From: Endomychus coccineus
Taxonomy: Eukaryota > Arthropoda > Insecta > Coleoptera > Endomychidae
DNA length: 64,000 bases
Reading direction: 5' to 3'
Assembly: GCA_958510875.1 (NCBI GenBank)
Contig: CAUEHT010000001.1
Coordinates: forward strand, 620,001-684,000
The position numbers were made by a program, and so were the translations under genes. Under the pieces are notes generated by a model, which had not been told where the DNA came from, did no database searches, and saw only the letters and a program-made list of their open reading frames with translations. Shown piece by piece: positions 30,860-42,100 of the stretch; position 1 is the first letter of the stretch, and every line of letters begins with the position of its first letter.

Positions 30860-33800
30860 GATCAAACAATCCAACATTTTATTCTGTTGAATGGTGTAAA
30901 GGTTAAAATCAAAAGAACGGATTGATTTCTGCACCCGATAAATTTCGATTTCTTCCTCGAGACATTTAACATAGTCCTCAAAAGTTATACTATATTTTAT
31001 ACAGAATCTCTTATACCCTTCGCTTTTTTAACCAGCTCCTTCCCCTGGACCTTATAACTATACATTTTGGAGCGTAAACCTATAAACTGAGTCATTAAAA
31101 ACCCTTTGTTCTCATCTTTCATCTTTCCTACTACCTCTTCATTCGCGAGCGGGATTTTAAAAATATTATCGACCACATAATCGCTAGTGTCGAATTTTGA
31201 AATATTTTTTCTGATTGTCGTATCGTAGATGTCATCATCTGTGATTATATGATATATTAAACTATCCGTATCAGTGTAACATAATCTTATCACTTCAGGA
31301 TCTTTATAAATTCATAAAATTATAATGGAAATCGAACACACAGGTTTTCGAAATATCCAAAATAGCCATTCCAACATATATTGGTTTATTGAATAAGATT
31401 TCGAGTTTGTTTTGCTCGATTGCTACCAAGTTTTCGTCAAAAATTTCAATACTGTTGAAATTCGGTTGTGAAATATAGTATCGCGCTCCAAAAGGTCCAT
31501 ACCATTTATTAACTAACTTGACGTTCCTATGCTTACGCACGTTCTCCATCAATTTCCCAAAGATTGCATTGATTATGAGTTTGTAAAGAGCCTTCTCAAA
31601 TTTATTCTGCGCACAAGCACGTAATCGTGTATTTAAATCTATATAGACTTTCAACCAGGGTGATTGACTGACGTTCTCCATCAATTTCCCAAAGATTGCA
31701 TTGATTATGAGTTTGTAAAGAGCCTCCTCAAATTTATTCTGCGCACAAGCACGTAATCGTGTATTTAAATCTATATAGACTTTCAACCAGGGTGATTGAC
31801 TGAATTTGAGAACTCTATGTACCTTTTTCAATATCATTCCTAATGCTAAACATTGCTTCAAATTTCTGTAATGGATGATATATTTTGATTTATTATATAG
31901 CGTGGATAATAATTTTGGTTGTTTAGCATTGGGGGGTGTAGAGTGTAATGGACAAAGCGGTAAATCTTTATGAGTATCATGCAAATGTTGTGGATAATCT
32001 AAATCAACCTCGAGAATATATCCAACAGAACTTTCATCCGAAATATTTGTTACATCAATGTTTAGATCATCACACCATTCGAAATTAGCATAAGGTAAAT
32101 ATTGAGCCATCGCCCACCCATACAAATTACACACATCACAGTACATGAGGTAGATTTTCCTCTTGCAGATTATAATCTTCCATATATTTATTATTAGCGG
32201 CTGTGAATCTATTACTACATTGGCTTACACCACCCCGTATCCCCCTTTCTATGAATAAAATCATATCGATATCTTTGAGAATTTGGAGGGAAATTTTCGT
32301 ATATTTTAACTTACAATCCCATGAGAAGCCTGGTAAAGTGAAGCTGTATGCTGGTTCAAGATTATATATCTCCATACATTTTTCCCTGAAATTTTCAAAT
32401 ACTTCGGCTAGCAGCAAAACGTCTGTTTTTAAGTATAAATCAGAATACTCACCCAAATTACTACAATTAAATTTATACCAAACGTTTTGTGCATGTTTAT
32501 AGTCCTCCTCACTTATCGATTCCTCCTTCAATTTATTATAGAATTTCTCTATCGGGGGTAAATTCATCTCATCTAATCTACCCCACCCATCTAAATGTTC
32601 ATAAGGGAAAACCCCTTTACGAGACAGTAATTTGAACTGTTCATCAGATAAATGATGAAATTCCCGCTTTGAAATTTTCAAATGATCTATATTTAAAAAA
32701 GACACTAACTGATCTAATGGTGCATTCATGAATCTACATGAATCGATAAAGCGGAATTTTACAGGGGATGAGAAAGACCCTCGTGTGAAACTTATATATT
32801 TCTCTTTGTTCATGGGGAGTACTTGTATATTCTGTTAGTTAGCTTTAGCTAAGTCTCGTATCAATAGAAACATATCATACCCACTCAAATTATGCGCTAA
32901 GACTGGTACAATAAATTTATGTTTATAATTTAGATTGCAACCCTGATGGGCTAAGCCTCTATATGTTCCTGTGAAATGACAATGGTCTCTAACACGTATT
33001 TCATCTTCATTAAAATTTTTCTCGCAGATATGACATTTGGTTTCATTCATTACAGATACTAAATTAGCCGCACTCAAACTCATGGGTATATTAGATTTCA
33101 ATTTCATTTCGATAAAATCACTTATTTTATCTAATTGCTCTGTTAACCATTTAGCCGGTTCAGGTCCTCTATAGCTATCATATTTAGATATGGAATCATC
33201 GAAATGACATTTTAAATAATATCCTACACTGTATGCTTCATGTAGTTGCGTTTTGTTTGTATATGAATCAGAATTCTATGGGGAACAGTTCTGAATTGGT
33301 AGCAAAAGAGCTTCAAAGTCGAAATAGATCACGAATGGCATAGGTATTTTATTTGAATAATTTTTGAATTCTAAATGATCCTCTTTAGGGAATTTAATTT
33401 TGCATGTATTCATTCTCCCACAATCCTCAATATGAGTCTTATATTTCTTCTCACTCCAAAAATTATTTAAACAACGTTCACACAAGTATGTTTTATTCTT
33501 AGTAGTAATTTGTGAATTAATGAGTCGACCTAAATTTTTAATCAAACAATAGTGGAATTTGACTATGGGATTGAGTAATTTTGGTGTGTTTGAAGATTCC
33601 ACATCACGGTAATATTTATCTTGAATCAACAGCAGATTAAAGTGTGTTTCGAGTTTATTTTTTGTGAGATATGTGGGGAGAACCTTAAATTTTTCCTTAC
33701 TATCATCATTTTTATCACATAATTCTAAAACGAAAACGTGAATACTTATATTATTCTGCTTCTCGAATGTGTGAATTTGTGTTATTGGTAGTGGGAAAGT

Positions 33801-34678
33801 TAAATTTTGTAAATTTAGAATAGTACTGAAATGTGGGTATGAAGATACTCGATCTGATGTCAGATGAGTAGCAAGGTGTAAACCAGCTGATATCGCCCAC
33901 GCAAAACAAAATTCATCATAATTCTTTATATTTAAACAGCATGTTTATTCGCGATTTCCTGAGGGAGTCGAATATATGAAGATCCCGAATTTATAAGTTC
34001 ATGTTTGTTGATGTTAATTTGTAAATTAATAATAGTTTTGAGCGACCAGTTTGACTCTCTTTCTTGAAAATCTTCCAATTTTGCTAAAATTTTCTCGATA
34101 ATATTATCTTTGAACCAATCTAATATATTTTTTGTATCATCTATAGCTCTTGATTTTGTATGGAAATATTTGAAGTCTGTTTGAATACTTTCTTCGGTTA
34201 CATTTCCTTTTATGAACTCACCACAAAATGTGGAATTAACTTTGATGAAATTATTATCATGAAGAATTTTAGAGATTCTTGCATTAAAAAGATGGAAGGA
34301 ATCGTATAAAAAATTTATTGGGTCTAAATGTGTAATATTGATGATGAATCCAGTTCTAAGTCTACATTTGAAAGCAGTTTTTCCATCTTCCCACCTAATT
34401 CTTGCACTACGATTTTGATTCGTTACAGAGGGTTTATTTTTAATTTGAAGTAAAATTTTGAAAAGTTTTATATGTCCTATATTTGTTATGAGTTGATTCT
34501 TATTAGCTCAATTTGATGTATCTTGAGATAAATGTCTCGAGAAAGAGCGGATGTACTTAGTACAAAATCCAATCCATTTATCAATTTCTCTAGAGGGGAA
34601 TTTTGATTTTAACAAGTCACTCTGAGCCTGATCGATAATTCGCACAACGTCACAAATTATTCTAGGAATATTATTCAT
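30860..34678 (-). pseudogene. Protein-primed DNA polymerase B, multiply broken
   Basis: Minus-strand pieces add up to a polymerase of about 1270 codons starting at ATG 34678. The N-terminal region is at 33640-34678. A zinc-finger and exonuclease I segment (FVIYFDFEALL) is near 33310-33330. AHQGCNLNYKHKF and NLSGYDMFLL are at 32850-32960. The palm region is at 31304-32813 with motif B-like KLIINAIFGKLMENV, and motif C YTDTDSL near 31260-31280. The C-terminus is in another frame down to about 30860. At least four frame changes or stops occur, and a 132-bp in-frame duplication repeats motif B. In live elements this enzyme replicates the linear genome with a terminal protein primer. Confidence 0.8.
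31541..31804. repeat. 132-bp tandem duplication within polymerase motif B
   Basis: 31541-31672 and 31673-31804 are nearly identical direct copies. The unit is 44 codons, so the polymerase frame is kept and motif B appears twice. Confidence 0.9.
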
Positions 34679-34737
34679 GATAAAATTAGAACAAAAACCC
34701 CACCTTATTTCACTTGAATCTTATATTATTGCTGAAG

Positions 34738-35055
34738 CTACCCTTCGACTGATATATAGCGAAATTCTATTTTGAATGCAGAATTGGGCTTACCCAAATT
34801 TTCTTTTCCTTCATAAATCAACCCGATACATGGCTTTGAGTTGATTTTTTCTAGTAACGGTGAAAGAAGGGATGTTAGTCGACGGGGTATGAAGACTCCG
34901 AAATCCTCAAGCTCTGGGAAAACAGCATCCCCAAAACAGGTTTTCGTAAGTTTAGCTTTCTGTATGATATACAGTTTATCCTCCTCCAGCTCACTCACAC
35001 TCTTCACAGGTGTTCTCTGCAATAGAGAGCTCGTATTTAATGCTGACAAATCCAT
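34738..35055 (-). CDS. Small OB-like Polinton protein
   Basis: An intact 105-residue protein (MDLSALNTS start). The pattern LYIIQKAKLTKTCFGDAVFPELEDFGVFIPRRL followed by a GLIYEG strand suggests a small beta-barrel, perhaps an OB-fold single-strand DNA-binding protein working with the adjacent polymerase. That role is inferred. Upstream on the minus strand, a splice acceptor-like TTTGTTATAG lies one base before the ATG, and two donor-like exon ends occur near 35195 and 35390, so the transcript probably has a spliced leader. Confidence 0.5.
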   Translation of the reverse strand: MDLSALNTSSLLQRTPVKSVSELEEDKLYIIQKAKLTKTCFGDAVFPELEDFGVFIPRRLTSLLSPLLEKINSKPCIGLIYEGKENLGKPNSAFKIEFRYISVEG

Positions 35056-35189
35056 TCTATAACAAAGAAAAATACTCTTAGATATGGAGCAAAACAAATA
35101 GGTAGGTAGGTAGGTGGAACAATGATGAGAATCTTCTTAGATAAATAGTAATAGTAATATAACGAGTATAGAAGAAGAATCAAAAGAAA

Positions 35190-35420
35190 AATATATACCT
35201 TTCTCTGTTTGATGTGATGAGTAGACAAATCTTCTTCTTATTGGAGGAATTTGAAGGGGTTGATTGGAATCTATAACAAGGAAAAAAAAATCTTTCTTGA
35301 AAACAAATAAATGTAGATTTAAAAGCTCTAAGGGTTAGAAATTTCTATAGATATACAACAGAACAGTGAAATAATAATAATAATAAATCCTACCTTTTCT
35401 GTTTGATGAAATGCACACAC
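35190..35420 (-). other. Putative alternative 5' leader exons of the OB-like gene
   Basis: On the minus strand, two similar exon ends precede GT donors: CATCAAACAGAGAAAG|gtatat near 35195-35212 and CATCAAACAGAAAAG|gtagga near 35392-35408. Either could splice to the acceptor one base before the ATG at 35055. No coding potential is seen in them. Confidence 0.4.
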
Positions 35421-35529
35421 AGCGATTTAGCTCTTACTTGCGAGAGATATGTTCTGATTTTATTTCTCACACTATAGGAAATCACCGTCTTAAATAATGT
35501 TGTGTTATCTTTTCCTATCGAAAATTCTA

Positions 35530-36000
35530 CGTCTTGCGGTTTTCATAATTTTGTAATCGGTTTCATATTTCCTCCTTTAACATTAACAACCGTTATATTT
35601 TTCTCTTATCATATGTTCAAATCGAATTTTGCGGTTTCAGTTCAGTCTTGACTTCTTGTTATTTCCTGTTATTCACAGGATTCAAAACCAAAATTATTTC
35701 ATAACTTACGTATCAGCACAGTTGATTATTTCTATAAATTAATTTGTTGTTCTTTTACTTTTCTAATCGGTTCCATATTTCCTCCTTTAACATTCACAAT
35801 CACTATATTTTTTCTTATCATACGTTCCAATTAAATTTTGCGGTTTCAATTTAGTCTGAACTTCCCGTTATTCTAGATATCTACTAGATTCAAAACTGAT
35901 ATTAATTTCCACACGCGGTCTATATTTCCTTATTATTTACAGGATTCGAAACCAAAATTATTTTATGAATTACTTATCAGCGGTTGATTATTTCTAATAT
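35530..36000. repeat. Non-coding tandem duplication between divergent genes
   Basis: Two diverged copies of a unit of about 220-240 bp (near 35536-35757 and 35759-35997) share CATATTTCCTCCTTTAACATT, ATTTTGCGGTTTCA, GGATTCAAAACC or GGATTCGAAACC, and TTGATTATTTCT. They occupy the intergenic space between the minus-strand OB-like gene and the plus-strand spliced gene, where promoters would lie. Confidence 0.65.
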
Positions 36001-36038
36001 TAATTTTTCACATCTACCACAGCTGTTTTTCCCCAACA

Positions 36039-36074
36039 TATAAATATATTATGTGAACATTAATCGAAATCAGT
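36039..36074 (+). promoter_or_regulatory. TATA and initiator core promoter
   Basis: TATAAATA at 36039-36046 and TCAGT at 36070-36074 are spaced by 33 bases, the arrangement of arthropod core promoters. The ATG at 36125 follows about 50 bases later. Confidence 0.6.
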
Positions 36075-36124
36075 ATACTACTTTTTTCTTGTGCGCAATA
36101 AGTCATTAGTGTAGTAAAGTAAAA

Positions 36125-39100
36125 ATGAGTCAGGTGATGGAAAGGATAGTTTATCTAACGAGGAGGTGTGATATAGATGAGGGTAATTTCGTAGAAAACA
36201 TATTGTAAGTAGAGTTGTTTTAGTGGATACTCTGAGTTTGAAATTGAGGTTGAGATGGATTATTTAGATTACCTGCGTGGGGATGTTAGGCCACCGTCAC
36301 CCCAACCTCATCACCATCAACAGTTATTGATACCAGGTCTACTTTTAGCGTATGTTATTTTATTCTGTCGAAATATTCAATAGCTAATTTTATTTATCTA
36401 TATTAGATGTCTCGAAGGGTGTACATCATCTCCAACATCTCCTGAAGATGATCGAACGTATGTTATTTCCATTCGTTGGATTTATTATTATTATTATTTA
36501 TTAAGCAATACACTTTCTCAGCGTAAGCTGGATAAATTTTTTTTTTACCGACCCCTCACGCGCGACATTGGGGTTCGGCTCGGTGGACAGGAAAGAAGTT
36601 CATCATGACCTGCCAATCCGATGTTAATGGGATAGGAATTTTCTGACGACGTGTCATGTTTGGAGAATGCAAGCTTTCTGCATGATGCTGAAAAGACCAG
36701 GGGGTAGCTGTAAAATCGCAAAATTGTCTTTCAGATTTCTTGTTAGGACGCCCTCTGCTGACATCACGATCGGTAATATGACCACATCTTTGAGCTTCCA
36801 CATACGCTTAATCTCAATTGCTAGATTTTGGTATTTTCTAGACTTTTCTTGGTCCGTTTTTTTCAGGTTATGGGTGAGTGGTATTCCAATTTCGACAATC
36901 CATGCTTTCTTTTCTGTTTTTTCCCATAGGATTATATCTGACCGATTAAAATCTACTGTCTTATCGGTTATAACTGGTCTGTCCCAGTAGAGGATGGTAT
37001 TTTCCGACTCAAGGACTGGGTTTGGTACATATTTGTAGTATGGTTCCGGATTGTCGACCAAATTGTGTATGATAGCTAGCTGCGAATGGATAATTTTTGC
37101 TACCTGGTTGTGCCTGCCTGGATAATCGGTTTCTGAGAGCTCACCGCATCCACCGGTGATATGTTCAATTGTTTCCCCGGGTAGGTTACACTTCCTACAT
37201 CTGTCAACCACATTCTGCCTCAGGATATTTTTTTGGTAGTTTTTGGTTTTAATGACCTTGTCTTGTATGGCTATAATAAATCCCTCGGTTTCAGGTTGTA
37301 GGTAACCTTTGTTCAGGAAGGCGAATGACGAGCTCTTATCGACGTATGCCTCGGAGATTTGTGCTGGGTATCTTCCGTGGAGCTGCTTTTCACGCCGTGC
37401 TGTGAGTCTCTCATTCTTTCCTTCTATTGCGGTGTTCAATTCTGCGTCTGACAGACTTAACGGCGTAAAGCCTCGATCAGTCTCTACCACTTTTCTTATG
37501 TTGGGATGTGTATGATGTGTGAAGTATCCCTTAATTTTTACCTCTTGATTTTTGCAGAGTGCTTTGAGATTCAACAGACCTCGGCCTCCCTCTTTACGGG
37601 GTAGATATAGGCGTTCGACTGCCGAATTTGGGTGTAGGCATCGGAATTTTGTTAGTAGGCGTCGAGTGAGTCTGTCAAGTTCGTCGAGGTCTGTGTCGCT
37701 CCACTTGAGGATTCCGAATGAATACATCAATGTAGGTACTGCCCAGGTATTGAGGGCCTTGATGAGATTATTTCCATTCAACTTACTATTCAGCAACTTA
37801 GTTACCCTAAATCTGTATTTTTCGGTGAACTCGCTTTTGAGCTCTGTGTGGGGTAATCCGAGATGTTGGCGAAAACCTAGATATTTGTAGGTGTCCTGTG
37901 GGTCTAATGTCTGTATGTCCATGAATTTTCCATAATTCTGAAATATAGATCCTTTAGTCACGTGGATGGTAGCACATTTGTCGAGTCCGAACTTCATCTT
38001 TATTGCGTCACTGAACAGCCTCGTTGAACTTATTAGCGACTCCAGATGTTCCTTGGTTTCGGCGTATAGTTTGAGATCGTCGACGAAAAGTAGATGAGTA
38101 AATTTCAAATTATCTCTCACTTTCATCCGAAAACCTGCCGCAGTCTTGTTCAGGATTGCGCTGAGAGGATTCATGGCTAGACAAAACCAAAAGGGGCTGA
38201 CTGCATCACCCTGGAAAATTCCTCTTTTTATATGTACTTCTCCTATATTGTTGTTATCTATATTAATGTTGGTCTTCCAAAATTGTATCAGATGGGCGAG
38301 TAGATTTCTGATGTTAGGGGAAATATTGTACATTTCGAGGACTTTCATGAGCCAATTGTGTGGGACTGAGTCAAATGCCTTGGAATAATCGATATAACAA
38401 GCATTCAGATTTCGTCTCCCCCGCTGAGCTTGTTTCATGATTACCGAGTCTATAATAAGCTGTTCTTTACATCCTAGTGCTCCTCTATTGCATCCTTTTT
38501 GTTCGAAGGCTAGTATGTTGTTTAGCATGCAGTGGTCATAGATCTTGTTATTTAGTATGGATGTTAGTAGTTTGTAGATCACCGATAGACAGGTTATAGG
38601 TCTGTAATTGCCTGGGTCCATGTGGCTGCCTTTCTTGTATTTCATGTAAGTAGTGCCTGTCGTTAGAAACTCTGGAATTGAACTGGGATCTTGTAAGCAT
38701 TTGTTAAAATTACTTGCCAGAGGTTGGTGGATGGCTGGCAGCCTTTTCAACCAGTAGTTGTGAATCTGATCTGGACCAGGTGCTTTCCAGTTTTGAGTCT
38801 TCATAATAGCTTTGGCTACGTCTTCTGGAGTTATCGCAGTTGGGGTCGTGAGTGGAGTTTCCTCGCTTATTCTGTCTACTTCTCTTTGCATCCAAGGTGT
38901 ATCCAGATCGGCTTCCGCGGCATCCTCCCAAAGGGATTTCCAGAAGTTCAGAACCTCACCGTTATTTATTTCTTCTAGAGGCCGTTGGCTTTCTGTGTTT
39001 TGAGTTTCTAGTATTTTATAAAATCGTCTTTCGGCAGTATGAAATAGCATGTTCTGTCCCCTACGCTTTGCCGCTTCATTATATCTCCTCAGTCTGGCAC

Positions 39101-42100
39101 CCTTCGCCTTAGCTTTCTGTCGCAGCATATCCTTACATATAATTAGCTCCCCTAATTCGGTGGTATCACCTCCGTGTATGTTGTGACGCTGCTTGATCTC
39201 GCTAACCTTTTTTCTTATTTTTTTTTTAAGTATTTCCATCAAGATATTCATTCAGGGTGTCACACTGTGCTCGTAGGTTGTTGATATCTTTTTCAAGGCG
39301 AGTTTTCCAAGCAGGGGTGTAGGTAGTTTCCTCCCGCCTACCTTGATGTTGTGGTGGCAGAGGTTTTTGGCCATTGTATTGCAATACCGTCACAATCGCA
39401 GCATATATACCGGTATGAATCACTTTCAAGTCGTCGGACTCTTTTAAGTAGTTCCCTAGGATATCGTTAGCCCTTTTGACAAGTGCATCTGTGCCATGTT
39501 TTGTAATGAAGCATTCTTCATTACTTACAAATAAATTTGAATATCTCAGTAGAATCGAATTACATAGGCAAAGTTAAGAGATCAAACTTCGTGCACATCT
39601 ATGTATAAAAACTGGTGAACAGAATTCGCCAGCCGGTCACCTGTTCACGTTACGTCACACGCCGCGTTCTGTATAAAAGCAAGCCCATTTCATAGCGAAA
39701 GGGGACTGACTTGCGAGACCAGCACCGAGATTGACCTGCCGTAATCTAAACAACCCGAAGCCGTTGCTATTGTGCAAATCCGAGAAATAGAGAGTGAGTA
39801 TTAATTGCCGTTTAAAATCCATTCAAGTCATTGAATTAACATTCCAGTATATAAGTCCGATTTCAAATTCGAACTTTGTTAATAAATTCAATAGTCTACA
39901 AAACAATCCCGATAGCTTGGACGAATACGATTCAGCTTCTGCGAATTGTTTTTCTAGAGACTAAGTTAGGATATTGTCCGAGACCGATTTGTAGAATTGT
40001 GAATAAACACACAGCCGAAACCGCTGGAAAAATCAATCCTCATAGCTTGGACGAATACGATCCAGCTTCTGCGAATTGTTTTTCTAGAGAATTAACATTC
40101 CAGTATATAAGTCCGATTTCAAATTCGAACTTTGTTTATAAATTCAATAGTCTACAAAACAATCCCTATAGCTTGGACGAATACGATTCAGCTTCTGCGA
40201 ATTGTTTTTCTAGAGACTAAGTTAGGATATTGTCCGAGACCGATTTGTAGAATTGTTAATAAAGTCACAGCCGAAACCGCTGGAAAAATCAATCCTTATC
40301 GCTTGGACGAATACGATCCAGCGTCTGCGAATTGATTTCAGGGGCTACGTTGTGATTCTCTCCGAGACCGACGTGTGAAATTATTAAGTCAGTCATAGCC
40401 GATAGCTGACAAATCAACCTAGTCCGTTATACCCCGTTCCGTAAGAAATTACGTCTGAAATACAGGTCAGAGCGAATACACGACCCACGCTCCGTCGAAG
40501 TTAACAGTGTACTAAATATTTAGATTGTCGCGATTCATTTCATTTCTAGACCTAGGGACAAAAACTTGTCTACCATCTCACGCAGATGGTGGAGACTCCC
40601 GACGATAGGAAAACATCTAATTAGCGCGTTATTTTATACACGGAAAACGCACAAATTAAAACGGCCTGTTCCTAGCAACATTTTGTAAATAGATTGTACA
40701 TAGCTGGTGTAAATGTAAATAGAGATAATTAATAAACTTAGTTAAGCAAGAAATATCTGTTTTATTTGGCAATCCACACGACAGAGAAACAGCAATTTTA
40801 AAAACCTATATAAAAAGGGAACCTGGACCCTCAAGAAACCCGAGCAGGTCAGATACTGTCATAAGAGGACAGTAAGTGACAACCTCCCCACTTGTAAATA
40901 ACCATTCAAGCGGAAGGAGGTTACAAAATGGCGCCCGAGATTTAAAGTAACGGAAACTAGATAGAAATTGCTCTCTTTGATTGCCAAATAAAATGTCATT
41001 AGTAGAGGAAGATATTACAGGGGTCGGTAGCAAAGTATCGTGGGTATATAGCAAACGAAAAGACGAATTGGAAGTGGAACTTGCCAAGTTGGGATTAGAA
41101 ACAAAAGGTACTGCAGACGAATTGAGAAAACGGTTAATCGAATTCTTACGAAGTGAAATACCTGGGGGAAAATCCAAAATGGAGAAGAATAATGACAGAG
41201 GTAAACTCATGGATCAGGTCCGTAAATGGGGTGTACACTTCGAAGGGAAAAGGGACAGCCTGGAATTCTTAGAACGATTTTCCGAGCTCAGGATAACATA
41301 TGGAATTGAAGAAGAAGATTGTCTGCAGGTATTGCCCGAATTATTGCCTTATTGTGGTATAGAAACAATAACACACAGTGGCAAACATGGTCGGATTTTA
41401 TAACAGATTTTGAGTTATATTTCCTTCCAAATAACTATCGACAGGATATCCTAGATTCAATCGTGAAAAGGGTGCAGGGCCCTCAGGAAGACATAAAGGA
41501 ATTTATAATTGCTTTGCAGACTCTGTGCAGAAGGAGTCAAGTTATAAACAAACAAGAGGAATTGAACAGAATTTATAGAAACCTGCGGCCAAAAATCCGA
41601 CGGTACGTTAGGCCTAGGGATTTCTCTTCTCTGTCGGACCTAATCCAACTCTGCGAAGAGTATGGAAATTTACAGAAGGAGTTAGGGGATGATCGGAGAA
41701 AATGTAGTATAGAACCAAAAGAAACTGTAAACTACATACAAGCGAATAGAGCATTGCCACGGAATATAGATCAGCAAGAAGTATGTTGGAGATGCGGTGA
41801 AAAGGGACACCGGCGTTTCGAGTGTAGGGGCACTTTTAAACGATTCTGCTCGCGATGTGGCGAACAGGGTATTCTGACTCGAGAATGCCAATGCAGGAAT
41901 ACGAAACCGGGAAACGAGCGGACGTCCAGCGGACAAGCAGGAGCCGCTGGGACGTCATAGAACACATACCTGTAATAAAGGATGTATCCTCCACAACCGA
42001 GGGCACAGTGGACCCGAGGATACATTTTAAGGTTGAAATAGGGAGGCAAGTGTTCTCAGCACTAGTGGACACAGGATCAGTTAGGTCCTATATTAATGAG

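Noticed and set aside
36556..36801. An 81-codon minus-strand frame at the LINE 3' end
   Set aside because: It overlaps the end of the RT-endonuclease ORF in another frame and the 3' untranslated region.
39876..40335. Repeated short frames in the Gypsy LTR (YKTIPIAWTNTIQLLRI type), again at 45924-46383
   Set aside because: They arise from the internal duplication of the LTR and lie in non-coding terminal repeats.
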